From Oscillospiraceae bacterium (GTDB taxonomy: Bacteria > Bacillota > Clostridia > Oscillospirales > Oscillospiraceae), in assembly GCA_020025535.1 (NCBI GenBank), contig JAHHRY010000002.1, forward strand, positions 1 to 64,000: DNA of 64,000 nucleotides, written 5' to 3'. Below, piece after piece: positions 1 to 8,472 of this stretch (within the stretch, counting starts at the first letter, position 1; every line of letters begins with the position of its first letter). Under the pieces are notes generated by a model. That model saw nothing but the letters and a program-made list of their open reading frames with translations. It was not told the DNA's origin and searched no databases. The position numbers and the translations under genes were made by a program.

Positions 1-231
1 ACGATTGAGCCAAAGATCAGCCGAAATGGCTATGCAATAAGCAACCGTTCACATTTGCGCTTCTTGGATAGCTTGAGGCTGGCACACTGTGCTGTTGGCA
101 ATATCATCATAGAAGTTTTCCGCTGGTGACACGGTCGTTGATGCAAATACACTGGGTCAGGCGGCAGGACTGTTTGCGGCTGTGCCTATTGCACGGTCTG
201 CAGTTCGTTCCTGTATCTTCTTTATTTGATA
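1..231. other. Left edge, no identifiable gene
   Basis: Frame +1 is open from the window edge to a stop near position 129 (about 42 codons) and could be the tail of a gene starting to the left. I do not recognise the peptide and there is no other support for coding. Nothing else is evident before the hairpin at 232. Confidence 0.3.
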
Positions 232-269
232 AAAAAGGCCGGAGTCTTATTTCTAAAACTCTGGCCTTA
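232..269. terminator. Bidirectional rho-independent terminator
   Basis: A-rich flank, then a stem of AAGGCC.GAGT pairing with ACTC.GGCCTT around an AT-rich loop, then a short T/A tail. It could end whatever gene lies to the left and also stop transcription that reads through leftward from ssrA. Confidence 0.5.
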
Positions 270-445
270 AACAATTTCCCATTCCATCGTCATGCTGAAT
301 GAGGATTCGTCCAGTCCCCGATTCTCCAAGGCTTTTGGCCTTGGCATCAAAAGTGTTTCACCTTCCAGGTGCGGGCGACAGGATCGATTTGCATTTTGCC
401 GGAGGCAAAACAGAGGACGCGTTCGGCATAGCCTCACGCCCAGTC

Positions 446-489
446 TGCCACAGGCAGACTGGATATAGATGGGTTCGAGTCCCGTCCAC
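446..489 (+). other. tRNA-like 3' end with CCA (remnant?)
   Basis: A perfect 9-bp hairpin (CAGTCTGCC/GGCAGACTG) is followed by GGGTTCGAGTCCC and a terminal ACCA, as in the T-arm and 3' end of a tRNA. Only seven bases separate the T-loop from ACCA, about five fewer than a real T-stem plus acceptor needs, and no matching full cloverleaf is visible upstream. It may be a decayed tRNA fragment or an element-integration scar next to ssrA, a frequent integration target. Low confidence. Confidence 0.25.
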
Positions 490-498
490 CATAACGCA

Positions 499-527
499 AA
501 AGAAGCACCCCCAAAGGGGTGCTTCTT
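499..527 (-). terminator. Terminator of ssrA
   Basis: Inverted repeat AGAAGCACCCC / GGGGTGCTTCT with a CAAA loop directly beyond the tmRNA 3' end. Read on the minus strand it is followed by TTTTG. Confidence 0.8.
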
Positions 528-528
528 G

Positions 529-876
529 TGGTGGAGCCGAGGGGAATCGAACCCCTGTCCGAAAGCAACTTGGAAGGAACTTCTCCGGGCGCAGTTTGTT
601 ATTTACATTCCCTCATCCCGACGGGAACAAACACCCTGCGGGATTCAGTAGCTTCATTATGCATGGTATGCGCAAAGCTTTGCATACGCACGGTCTCCAC
701 TCAAATCACACCCGAGCCCGGCTCGTGGACCTTCCGGGGCGGATGGGCGCCTAATTAGGCAGCCAGAGCAACAGTATTGTTGTCAGTTAAATTTAAAAAG
801 TACCCGTTTTATCGTGGTCAGGTGCCACGGCCCGCTATTCCAGCCTCACTACCTCCGTCGAAACCAGTACGGCCCC
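529..876 (-). ncRNA. ssrA: Transfer-messenger RNA (tmRNA)
   Basis: This RNA rescues ribosomes stalled on broken mRNAs and tags the nascent peptide for proteolysis. The 5' end (GGGGCCGTACTGGTTTCGACGG) carries the conserved tmRNA start. The 3' end is tRNA-like, with the T-loop GGGGTTCGATTCCCC and an encoded CCA at 529-531. The tag reading frame is at 755-793 and reads NLTDNNTVALAA followed by TAA, ending in the ALAA degron typical of Firmicutes. The 348-nt length is normal for a one-piece tmRNA. Its protein partner SmpB lies 600 bp upstream on the same strand, separated only by a cyclophilin gene. Confidence 0.96.
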
Positions 877-935
877 ATATAGAAAGCAAAGGTGAGGGGA
901 TGGTGGGATGCGGTGCATCCCACCAATATCATTTT

Positions 936-1472
936 TTAGAATCTGCCGTAGGGATCGGGGAGCTTATTGGGCTCAGGATAGGTTTCACCATGGGTATCCA
1001 CGGTGATGGAAGCAATTTTCTGCTCAGTTACAGGGCGGTCGTTGGCGCCGGTCTTGACGGCGGCAATGGCGTCTACCACATCCATACCGGAAGTGACCTT
1101 GCCGAATGCGGCATACTGGCCGTCCAGATGCTTGGCATCCTCATGCATGATGAAGAACTGAGAGCCTGCAGAGTTGGGAGAAGAAGAACGAGCCATGGAC
1201 AGAACGCCTCTTTTGTGACGCAGGTCGTTCTTGAAGCCGTTGAAGAAGAACTCGCCCTTGATGCAGTAGCCGGGGCCACCCATGCCGGTGCCTTCGGGGC
1301 AGCCGCCCTGAATCATAAAGCCGGGGATGACACGGTGAAAAATCAGACCGTCGTAGTAATTGTGATTTGCCAGATCGATGAAGTTGTACACGCTCTGGGG
1401 TGCCTTTTCGGGATACAGTTCGCCCTCAATGACGCCGCCGTTTTCCATGGTGATCTTAAAAGTAGGATTCAT
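936..1472 (-). CDS. Cyclophilin-type peptidyl-prolyl isomerase
   Basis: 178 residues, a single cyclophilin domain that catalyses cis-trans isomerisation of proline peptide bonds. No signal peptide is visible, so it should be cytoplasmic. Family hallmarks are present: YDGLIFHRVIPGFMIQGG near residues 40-57 with the catalytic Arg in FHR, the Gln in the QGG motif, GSQFFI near 103-108 and HLDGQYAAFGKV near 114-125. The start follows AAGGAGAG at good spacing. It begins 1 bp after the smpB stop and lies between smpB and ssrA, so it is probably co-transcribed with smpB. The symbol is left blank because several cyclophilin paralogues exist in such genomes. Confidence 0.93.
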   Translation of the reverse strand: MNPTFKITMENGGVIEGELYPEKAPQSVYNFIDLANHNYYDGLIFHRVIPGFMIQGGCPEGTGMGGPGYCIKGEFFFNGFKNDLRHKRGVLSMARSSSPNSAGSQFFIMHEDAKHLDGQYAAFGKVTSGMDVVDAIAAVKTGANDRPVTEQKIASITVDTHGETYPEPNKLPDPYGRF

Positions 1473-1473
1473 G

Positions 1474-1944
1474 TTAATATCTCTCCTTCATAGCCCGCTC
1501 GATCTGACGCTTGGCGTCACGTTCGGCTTCGGCTTGTCTTTTATCATGTAATTTTTTGCCCTTACACAGACCAAGCTTGACTTTTACACGTCCGCCCTTG
1601 AGATAGACACTTAAAGGAATCAGAGAAAAGCCGTCCTGCTTGACTTTGCCGTAGAGCCGCATGATCTCACGCTTATGCATAAGCAGACGGCGGGGACGGC
1701 GGGGATCGCAGTTAAAGATGTTGCCATGGTCGTAAGGGGAGATGTGCATCTGGTTGACGATCATTTCGCCGTTCTTTATGCCGCACCAGGCGTCCTTCAG
1801 ATTCAGGGTACCCTGACGGACCGATTTGACTTCGGTGCCCTTCAGTTCGATGCCGGCTTCAAATTCTTCTTCGACAAAGTACTCGTGATAGGCTTCACGG
1901 TTCCGTGCAAGAACTTTGATACTGTCCTTTTCCAGATAACTCAC
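1474..1944 (-). CDS. smpB: SsrA-binding protein SmpB
   Basis: SmpB binds the tRNA-like domain of tmRNA and carries it into stalled ribosomes. The 156-residue protein shows the family core: ARNREAYHEYFVEEEFEAG, then ELKGTEVKSVRQG, ending in a basic C-terminal tail (KRQAEAERDAKRQIERAMKERY region) that enters the mRNA channel. The start is odd. The GTG used for these coordinates overlaps a perfect AGGAGGT Shine-Dalgarno. The only in-frame near-cognate codon at normal spacing is CTG, three codons downstream, so translation may start at CTG (about 153 residues). An extended -10 (TGGTATAAT) lies upstream at 1966-1973. Confidence 0.95.
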   Translation of the reverse strand: MSYLEKDSIKVLARNREAYHEYFVEEEFEAGIELKGTEVKSVRQGTLNLKDAWCGIKNGEMIVNQMHISPYDHGNIFNCDPRRPRRLLMHKREIMRLYGKVKQDGFSLIPLSVYLKGGRVKVKLGLCKGKKLHDKRQAEAERDAKRQIERAMKERY

Positions 1945-1965
1945 CTCCTATAGGATTCTGACCTC

Positions 1966-1994
1966 ATTATACCATATTTGTCAAGGTATCAAAC
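1966..1994 (-). promoter_or_regulatory. Probable smpB promoter (extended -10)
   Basis: On the minus strand TGGTATAAT forms an extended -10 with a weak -35 (TTTGAT) 16 bp upstream. The nearby TTGACA is only 7 bp from the -10 and cannot be its partner. Confidence 0.45.
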
Positions 1995-2219
1995 CTGAAA
2001 GGAAAGAAGGAAAATTCGGTCAGCAAGGAGAATTTTGCTGCCTTCCCCGTTGAAAATGCTGTTTTCAGGCAGAGACTGCGCTAAGAAAATACGCGGAATA
2101 CCGTCGGGAAGAATTTCCCGGAAGACGCCAAATTTTACCGGGGAGGAGGATGTAAAAATTGCTTGCCATAAGCGAACAAATGTGCTATTATAGCGCTAAA
2201 CAGAGGAGGTGTGGGAGTG

Positions 2220-2483
2220 ATGAAGAACTGTCCCGTGGATGTGATTTCGGTTTGCAATGCCGACGGAACAATTCAGCCCTTGCGGCTTCGTATGGAGGAT
2301 GAGGCACATCAGCTCCTGCGTATCGATATTGATGAAGTAATCAGCATGAAGAAGATTCAGTATGTGGGGATTGAGGCACAGGTGTTTTTGTGTAGGGCAA
2401 CCGTCAGGGGAAAAGAGAGCCTTTTTGAACTGAAATATACCATCCGTACCCATAGCTGGTGTCTGGCGCGCAAGGTGTATTGA
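2220..2483 (+). CDS. Small protein paired with dinB
   Basis: 87 residues, unrecognised as a named family. It contains an Asp/Glu-rich first half, a central IDIDEVISMKK segment and a conserved-looking basic C-terminus (LKYTIRTHSWCLARKVY). An upstream GTG at 2211 abuts the Shine-Dalgarno (GAGGAGGT), so ATG 2220, about 10 nt beyond it, is preferred. The gene ends one base before dinB starts, so the two are translationally linked. Small genes next to Y-family polymerases (for example the YolD-like group) suggest an accessory or regulatory role in translesion synthesis, but that is inference from position only. Confidence 0.7.
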   Translation: MKNCPVDVISVCNADGTIQPLRLRMEDEAHQLLRIDIDEVISMKKIQYVGIEAQVFLCRATVRGKESLFELKYTIRTHSWCLARKVY

Positions 2484-2484
2484 T

Positions 2485-3762
2485 ATGGCAGAGCGGGTTG
2501 TTTTTCATGTGGATGCCAATTCGGCATTCCTTTCCTGGACTGCGGCGTACCGCCTGAAGGTACTGGGGGAAACGGTGGATCTGCGGCAGATTCCGTCGGT
2601 AGTGGCGGGCGACCGGGAAGCCAGGCACGGAATCGTTCTGGCCAAAAGCGTTCCGGCGAAAAAATATGGCATTCAGACGGGAGAACCGCTTTTTCAGGCA
2701 AAGGAGAAGTGCCCGGGGCTGACGGTTGTGGCACCGGATTATGAACTGTATGTGGAAGCGTCCCGGCATTTTGTTGCCATGCTGCGGGAATTCAGTCCCG
2801 TGGTAGAGCAGTATTCCATTGATGAAGCCTGGGTGGATATGACCGGTACGGAACGCCTGTGGGGAGCCCCCAGACTGGCGGCGGAGAAAATGCGTCAGCG
2901 TATTTGGGAAGAACTGGGCTTTACGGTAAACGTGGGGATATCCTCCAATAAACTGCTGGCGAAAATGGCAGGAGATTTTGAAAAGCCGAACAAAGTCCAC
3001 ACGCTCTTTCCTGAGGAAATAGAAGAGAAAATGTGGCCCCTTCCGGTGAGGGATCTTTTTCTGGTTGGGTCTGCCACTGAGGAAAAGCTGAAAAAGCTCG
3101 GAATCTACACCATCGGGGAGCTGGCCTGCGCCGATGTGCAGATGCTCCGCAAGCGGTTCGGCAAGCCGGGGGAGACCATCTGGCATTTTGCCAACGGCAG
3201 GAATGCGGAGATGGTTACACCAGAGCCTGCAGAGAACAAAGGGTACGGCAATTCTGTCACCCTGTCGAAGGATGTATGCACCCGGGCAGATGCCTATCAG
3301 GTGCTTTTGAGCCTGTGCGAAACCACAGCAATGCGTATGCGAAAAGACGGAAAATGCGGCAGCTGTGTGGCGGTGCATCTGCGAACCAACGGATTCCGGG
3401 ATTTTTCCCACCAGAAGACGCTGGGCGGAGCAACCAATATTACCGAGGAAATTTTTCGGGCAGTTTGCTGTGCCATGGATGAAGCATGGGACACGAAAAC
3501 GCCTCTGCGTCAGCTGGGGGTACAGGTGAGCAGGCTGACGAAAGAGCCGTATCAGCAATTTGACCTGTTTTCGGATCTTACGCCCCGGCAATATGAACGC
3601 AAGCTCCGGCTGGATGAAACGGTGGACAACCTTCGGGATCGGTACGGGGAAGATATTATCCGGCGGGCAAAATTTGCCGGAAGTTCCCAGCCCCATATGG
3701 TCGGCGGATTGGACAGGGCACGCAGAACCGGGATCACAAAACCGATCCCAAAGGAATTTTAA
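2485..3762 (+). CDS. Y-family DNA polymerase (Pol IV/UmuC-like)
   Basis: 425 residues. Translesion polymerase that copies past damaged bases without proofreading. N-terminal palm motif VFHVDANSAFLSW (catalytic Asp near residue 9), then QYSIDEAWVDM near 111-121 with the catalytic Asp-Glu pair, then NVGISSNKLLAKMA (helix-hairpin-helix approach), and a little-finger region ending near 390. No clear beta-clamp-binding QxxLF is at the extreme C-terminus; QFDLF near residue 358 may serve. The Shine-Dalgarno (AAGGTG) lies in the upstream gene. It is of the Firmicute subgroup often annotated DinB or UvrX/UmuC. Confidence 0.92.
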   Translation: MAERVVFHVDANSAFLSWTAAYRLKVLGETVDLRQIPSVVAGDREARHGIVLAKSVPAKKYGIQTGEPLFQAKEKCPGLTVVAPDYELYVEASRHFVAMLREFSPVVEQYSIDEAWVDMTGTERLWGAPRLAAEKMRQRIWEELGFTVNVGISSNKLLAKMAGDFEKPNKVHTLFPEEIEEKMWPLPVRDLFLVGSATEEKLKKLGIYTIGELACADVQMLRKRFGKPGETIWHFANGRNAEMVTPEPAENKGYGNSVTLSKDVCTRADAYQVLLSLCETTAMRMRKDGKCGSCVAVHLRTNGFRDFSHQKTLGGATNITEEIFRAVCCAMDEAWDTKTPLRQLGVQVSRLTKEPYQQFDLFSDLTPRQYERKLRLDETVDNLRDRYGEDIIRRAKFAGSSQPHMVGGLDRARRTGITKPIPKEF

Positions 3763-3831
3763 GGGTAGAAAAATAGGGACAATCGATGTATATTGAGATG
3801 GAAATATCTGTACCGCAGGGAGGAAGGGACA

Positions 3832-4296
3832 ATGTCCATCGTAAAGTTTTACCGGGGAGACCCCAATGCACCGAAAACAACGCGAAAAGCGCATCTGGGC
3901 GCCAATGCCATTATTACCTGTAAAGGAAGGCTTCTTTTGGAGAAGCGCCGGGATTCCGATACCTGGGGACTGGTAGGCGGCGGTGTGAAAAATTACGAAA
4001 CGGAAGTGCAGGCCATTGCCCGGGAAGTCTATGAGGAACTGGGGCTCCGTGTGCCGAAAGAGAAATTCCGGAAGCTGGCAGTCTATGGTGAGCCGGGGCG
4101 GATTGCGGCCTACTGCGACGGCAGCATCTGGAGGATGGTGATTGTGGTCTTCGGGCTGGAGCTGGAGAAAGAGCCCAATATGGTCATCAGTGCGGAGTCA
4201 CGGGAGCTTCGCTTTTTCTCCCGGGAGGAGCTTTCGGATATCGAAATTGTCGTGACCCATTCCGATATCGTGGAAGATTGGTTCCTGAATCAATAA
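3832..4296 (+). CDS. NUDIX hydrolase
   Basis: 154 residues. NUDIX enzymes hydrolyse nucleoside diphosphates linked to another moiety. The full NUDIX box is present at residues 46-68 (G-x5-E-x7-REVYEELGL). ATG 3832 was chosen because AGGGAGGAAGGG precedes it; the in-frame ATG at 3793 lacks a ribosome site. The substrate cannot be told from sequence. The gene sits between dinB and the dxs promoter and may be transcribed with dinB, which would fit nucleotide-pool sanitation, but this is inference. Confidence 0.88.
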   Translation: MSIVKFYRGDPNAPKTTRKAHLGANAIITCKGRLLLEKRRDSDTWGLVGGGVKNYETEVQAIAREVYEELGLRVPKEKFRKLAVYGEPGRIAAYCDGSIWRMVIVVFGLELEKEPNMVISAESRELRFFSREELSDIEIVVTHSDIVEDWFLNQ

Positions 4297-4342
4297 ATAA
4301 CTGGAATATTCCGAAAAAATATACAAAAATAATGAAACTTCC

Positions 4343-4371
4343 TTGCATAATTGAAATGTTTATGGTATGCT
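4343..4371 (+). promoter_or_regulatory. Promoter of the dxs-recN operon
   Basis: TTGCAT, exactly 17 bp, then TATGCT with an extended TGG. The predicted transcript starts near 4378, which rules out the ATG at 4351 as the dxs start. Confidence 0.6.
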
Positions 4372-4419
4372 ACATCGTGTAGATGCGGTCTTTTTACTGT
4401 GTTTTCACATAAAGAAAAA

Positions 4420-6324
4420 ATGAATGATAGGTTGTGTCGATTCGTGAGTATTCTGGAGAGGATAAACGGCCACGAAGACATGCTCGCTCTGAATAAAGAC
4501 GAGAGAGAAGAACTTTGCCGGGAAATTCGGTCTTTTTTGGTGGACAGTATTTCCAAAACCGGTGGACACCTTGCGTCGAATCTAGGCGTAGTGGAGCTGT
4601 CTGTGGCAATTGAAACTGTATATAACACAAATGTTGACCGTCTGGTGTTTGACGTGGGTCACCAGTCTTATGTGCATAAGCTGCTGACCGGCCGCCAGGC
4701 GGATTTTTCCGGGCTGCGCCAGTATGGCGGAATGGCCGGTTTTCCAAAGCCGTCGGAAAGCATAACGGATGCTTTCGTGGCCGGTCACGCTTCCAGCTCG
4801 GTATCCATTGCCCTCGGTATGGCAAGAGCCAGAACGCTGATGGGGGAAAAATATGATGTGATTACCGTCATCGGTGACGGCGCAGCCACCGGCGGTATGT
4901 GCTATGAAGGCCTGAATGATGCTGCTGTCAGCAAAGAGCCGATTGTCATTATCCTGAATGACAACGAGATGTCCATTGCACCGAATGTGGGTGGCTTTGC
5001 ACAGCATCTGGCAAGACTTCGCACCAAGAAAAGCTATCTGGGCATGAAGCTGCGTTATAAGAATAAAATGTCCCGGAATAAGCTGACCCGCGGCATTTAT
5101 CGGATTACACGCAATATCAAAGAACGATTGAAGCGTATGCTGCTTCCCACTACGATTTTTGATAATATGGGACTTACCTATCTGGGGCCTGTGGACGGCA
5201 ACGATACGGAGAAAATGATAAGTCTGCTTCGCTTGGCGAAGGAAATGAAAGAGCCTGTCCTTATCCATGTCCATACCACAAAGGGCAAGGGATATGCACC
5301 TGCAGAGAAAAATCCCTCCCGGTTCCACGGAATCGGAAAATTTGAACCTGCTACCGGTGCATCGATCGGCCAAAAGACTCCTACATTCTCTGGTTCCTTT
5401 GGTGAAACCATGGTTTCTCTTGGGGCTGAAAACCCAAAGCTCTGTGCCATTACGGCGGCAATGCCGGAGGGAACTGCTGTGAATAAATTCATGGCAGCTT
5501 ATCCTGAACGCACTTTCGATGTAGGTATTGCAGAGGAACACGCCATGTCTATGGCCGGCGGTCTTGCCAAACAGGGAATGATTCCGGTGATTGCTCTGTA
5601 TTCCACCTTCCTGCAGCGGTCTTTCGACATGATATTGCAGGATATTGCCATGCTGCACCTGCATGTGGTAATTGCAGTGGATCGGGCAGGCCTGGTGGGA
5701 GAGGACGGCGAAACCCATCACGGTGTGTTTGATGTGGGATTTTTGCGTCAGGCACCCGGTATGACGGTGCTTTGTCCTGCCAGCCTTGCAGAACAGCAGG
5801 ATATGCTGAAATGGGCAGTGCGTGTCTATGATGGCCCGGTGGCCATTCGTTATCCCAGAGGCGGAAACCGTGGATATGATGCCTCCGCATGGCAGGAAAC
5901 CTGCAGCATTTCCGAGGATGGACTGCTGGCGACCCACCGAAGCGGCGGCGATGTGGTTCTTGTTACCTACGGTGTCATGCTGAACAACGTGCTGGAAGCT
6001 GCGGATTTGCTGCAGGAAAAGGGTATAAGTGCTGCAGTTGTGCGTTTGCTGACGGTGGCACCGCTGCCTGTGGATGCACTGGCGGAGGCCGTTGGCAGCA
6101 CGGGTCATGTGGTGATCATTGAGGAAACCTGTACCGGCTCCGGCATTAAAGAAGAACTGGCATGGGAACTGGAACAGCGGCTGCCCGAGTGCAGGATTGA
6201 CGGAATCGATCTTGGAAAACAATTTATTACCCACGGTGATCTGAAATCACTTTATAAACATTACGGTCTGGATGGAAAATCCATTGCAGATTTTGTAGAG
6301 GAGGCCCGGAGAGTTGAAAAATAA
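4420..6324 (+). CDS. dxs: 1-deoxy-D-xylulose-5-phosphate synthase
   Basis: First enzyme of the MEP isoprenoid pathway: a thiamine-diphosphate transketolase-fold enzyme condensing pyruvate and glyceraldehyde 3-phosphate. Visible hallmarks are GHQSYVHKLLTGR, GHASSSVSIALGMA, the ThDP/Mg motif GDGAATGGMCYEGLNDA, TTKGKGYAPAE, and the C-terminal DVGIAEEHAMSMAGGLA containing the catalytic Glu. From ATG 4420 it is 634 residues; GTG 4444 (626 residues) matches the usual N-terminus (SILERING) slightly better, and neither start has a strong ribosome site. First gene of dxs-tlyA-nadK-argR-recN, a classic Clostridia order, and overlaps tlyA by 11 bp. Confidence 0.95.
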   Translation: MNDRLCRFVSILERINGHEDMLALNKDEREELCREIRSFLVDSISKTGGHLASNLGVVELSVAIETVYNTNVDRLVFDVGHQSYVHKLLTGRQADFSGLRQYGGMAGFPKPSESITDAFVAGHASSSVSIALGMARARTLMGEKYDVITVIGDGAATGGMCYEGLNDAAVSKEPIVIILNDNEMSIAPNVGGFAQHLARLRTKKSYLGMKLRYKNKMSRNKLTRGIYRITRNIKERLKRMLLPTTIFDNMGLTYLGPVDGNDTEKMISLLRLAKEMKEPVLIHVHTTKGKGYAPAEKNPSRFHGIGKFEPATGASIGQKTPTFSGSFGETMVSLGAENPKLCAITAAMPEGTAVNKFMAAYPERTFDVGIAEEHAMSMAGGLAKQGMIPVIALYSTFLQRSFDMILQDIAMLHLHVVIAVDRAGLVGEDGETHHGVFDVGFLRQAPGMTVLCPASLAEQQDMLKWAVRVYDGPVAIRYPRGGNRGYDASAWQETCSISEDGLLATHRSGGDVVLVTYGVMLNNVLEAADLLQEKGISAAVVRLLTVAPLPVDALAEAVGSTGHVVIIEETCTGSGIKEELAWELEQRLPECRIDGIDLGKQFITHGDLKSLYKHYGLDGKSIADFVEEARRVEK

Positions 6325-7120
6325 AAAAAGACTGGATGTACTCCTCACAGAGCAGGGGTATGCGGATACACGTACAAAGGCACAGGCAATCATTATGGCA
6401 GGCCAGGTGTATGTGGACGGTCAGAAAGCGGATAAGCCCGGTATTTCCTATGAGGAAACCGTTTCCATTGAGGTGCGGGGTGAGAGCTGCCCCTATGTCA
6501 GCCGCGGCGGATTGAAGCTGGAGAAGGCACTGCGGAATTTTGGAGTGAAGCCGGAAGGCTATGTCTGCAGCGATTCCGGCGCTTCTACCGGCGGCTTTAC
6601 GGACTGCCTGCTGCAGCAGGGAGCCAGAAAGGTGTTTGCCATTGATGTGGGCTACGGACAGCTGGATTGGAAAATCCGTTCTGATCCCAGAGTGGTTGTA
6701 ATGGAGCGGACCAATATCCGCTATGTAACGCCCGAACAGATCGGCGAGCCTTTGGATCTGTCTGTAATCGATGTAAGTTTTATTTCTCTGAAAATTGTGC
6801 TGCCTGCAATCAAGGCGCTTTTGAAACCGGGTCAGGGACAGGTTTTGTGCCTGATCAAGCCGCAGTTTGAGGCGGGGAAGGAAAAGGTGGGCAAGAAAGG
6901 TGTTGTCCGGGAAGCTTCCACACATAAAGAGGTGCTGGATAACTTCGTGGAGCTGGCCAAAAGCCTGCAATTTGCCATTATGGGTATGACGTTCTCCCCG
7001 GTCAAGGGCCCGGAGGGAAATATCGAGTTTCTGGCCCATCTGACACTGGCAGATGTCCCCGGCATCGATCCGGATACTGCCGATGTGGTGGCACAGGCTC
7101 ACGAAACACTGAAGGTATAA
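6314..7120 (+). CDS. tlyA: TlyA-family rRNA 2'-O-methyltransferase
   Basis: 268 residues. An N-terminal S4 RNA-binding domain (residues about 4-60, RLDVLLTEQGYADTRTKAQA) is followed by an FtsJ/RrmJ-type SAM-dependent methyltransferase (SDSGASTGGFTDCLL near 86-100 as the SAM loop; VIDVSFISL near 151-160; KPQFEAG near 184-190). Family members methylate cytidine 2'-O in rRNA and are often labelled hemolysin A. TTG start 6314 lies inside the dxs end, preceded by CCGGAG, which indicates translational coupling. Confidence 0.92.
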   Translation: MKNKKRLDVLLTEQGYADTRTKAQAIIMAGQVYVDGQKADKPGISYEETVSIEVRGESCPYVSRGGLKLEKALRNFGVKPEGYVCSDSGASTGGFTDCLLQQGARKVFAIDVGYGQLDWKIRSDPRVVVMERTNIRYVTPEQIGEPLDLSVIDVSFISLKIVLPAIKALLKPGQGQVLCLIKPQFEAGKEKVGKKGVVREASTHKEVLDNFVELAKSLQFAIMGMTFSPVKGPEGNIEFLAHLTLADVPGIDPDTADVVAQAHETLKV

Positions 7121-7123
7121 GAG

Positions 7124-7987
7124 ATGAAGAGAGTTGTTTTGACACCGAATCCTTACCGTGATAAGAATTTTAATACGGCCCGTCAGGCAATGCAGATATT
7201 GAAAAATGCCGGTATGGAGGTGCGGATGTGCCTGCCTTTCGAGGTGGACAAAACCTGCGAACTTCCGAAAGACCTGTATTTTCACCGCCTGGACAAAGAA
7301 ATTGTGCAGGCGGATGTGGTGATCTGCTTTGGCGGTGACGGAACCATTCTGCACATGGCAAAGACTGCAACCAAGCACAATGTGCCGATTTTGGGTGTCA
7401 ATATCGGCACCATGGGGTTTATGGCAGAACTGGAAAGCGGCGAGCTGGGGGAACTTGCCAGACTGGCAAAGGACGACTATACCATCGACAGCCGGATGAT
7501 GCTGGATGTAACCGTACAGCGGGATCGGGATATTATTTTTCACGAGCTGTGCCTGAATGATGTGGCCATTACCAAGGGAACGGTTGCCCGTATTGTACAT
7601 CTCAGTGTTGAATGTGACGGCGTGCAGGCTATGGAGTGCGGCGGAGACGGCGTTATTGTTGCGACCCCCACCGGTTCCACGGCGTACAGCCTTTCTGCCG
7701 GCGGACCCTTTGTGGAGCCGGAGACACATAATATTCTCGTTACGCCTGTCTGTGCCCACGATATCGGAAGCCGCTGCATAGTGGCATCCGACCGCCGTGT
7801 GATTACGGTGAAGGTCACCGGAAATGCCCGCAGAAATGCGTTTTTGTCTGTGGACGGAGGAAAATCTCTCCGGCTCAGTATCGGAGACAAAACTACGGTC
7901 TGCAAATCCCGCAAAGAGACAAAGCTGATCCGATTGAAAGACCGCAGTTTTTACGATGTTATCAATATGAAATTCAAGAATTACTAA
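7124..7987 (+). CDS. nadK: NAD kinase
   Basis: 287 residues. Phosphorylates NAD+ to NADP+ in the cytoplasm. Hallmarks: CFGGDGTILHMAK near 67-79 with the GGDGT motif and catalytic Asp, NIGTMGFMAELE near 93-104, LNDVAI near 144-149, and ATPTGSTAYSLSAGGP near 180-195. Starts 3 bp after tlyA, in the same operon. Confidence 0.96.
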   Translation: MKRVVLTPNPYRDKNFNTARQAMQILKNAGMEVRMCLPFEVDKTCELPKDLYFHRLDKEIVQADVVICFGGDGTILHMAKTATKHNVPILGVNIGTMGFMAELESGELGELARLAKDDYTIDSRMMLDVTVQRDRDIIFHELCLNDVAITKGTVARIVHLSVECDGVQAMECGGDGVIVATPTGSTAYSLSAGGPFVEPETHNILVTPVCAHDIGSRCIVASDRRVITVKVTGNARRNAFLSVDGGKSLRLSIGDKTTVCKSRKETKLIRLKDRSFYDVINMKFKNY

Positions 7988-8003
7988 CGGGAGGGAGAAA
8001 TCA

Positions 8004-8456
8004 GTGAAAGCAAAAAGACAGGCTAAAATTTTGGAAATCGTATCTACGCAGGATGTGGAGACGCAGGAGCAGCTGCTTGCAGCCTTGCACGAAGCAGGTT
8101 TTTACAGCACGCAGGCTACAATTTCCAGAGATATCAAAGAATTAAGAATCGTTAAAGAACTGACGAAGTTTGGAACCTATCGCTATGCAGCAGCTTCTAA
8201 AGAAGTGACTGGCACTTTTTCCTCCCGGCTGAATACCATTTTCCGGGAGTGTACCACCCATTATGATTACGCACAGAATATGGTGGTCATTCACACGATT
8301 CCGGGCTTGGCGGCAGGAGCAGCCTCCGCGGTGGATGCTATGGATATGAGCTTTATTCTGGGCACCATTGCCGGTGACGATACCGTTTTCATTGTTATGC
8401 GGGATACCAATGCCGCAGCGGCTTTCTGCGGCGAAATTAAGAATATTCTGAATTAA
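8004..8456 (+). CDS. argR: Arginine repressor ArgR
   Basis: 150 residues. An N-terminal winged helix (KAKRQAKILEIVSTQ, with the recognition region STQATISRDIKELRI near 35-49) and a C-terminal arginine-binding oligomerisation domain with GTIAGDDTVFIVMRD near 123-137. It senses arginine and regulates arginine metabolism genes. GGGAGGGAG precedes the start. Its position between nadK and recN is typical for Clostridia, and no arginine genes are nearby. Confidence 0.95.
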   Translation: MKAKRQAKILEIVSTQDVETQEQLLAALHEAGFYSTQATISRDIKELRIVKELTKFGTYRYAAASKEVTGTFSSRLNTIFRECTTHYDYAQNMVVIHTIPGLAAGAASAVDAMDMSFILGTIAGDDTVFIVMRDTNAAAAFCGEIKNILN

Positions 8457-8472
8457 GACCGGGGGAATCCAT

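Noticed and set aside
4582..6234. A 550-codon minus-strand frame
   Set aside because: Antisense to dxs, whose protein is unambiguous; composition is that of a shadow frame.
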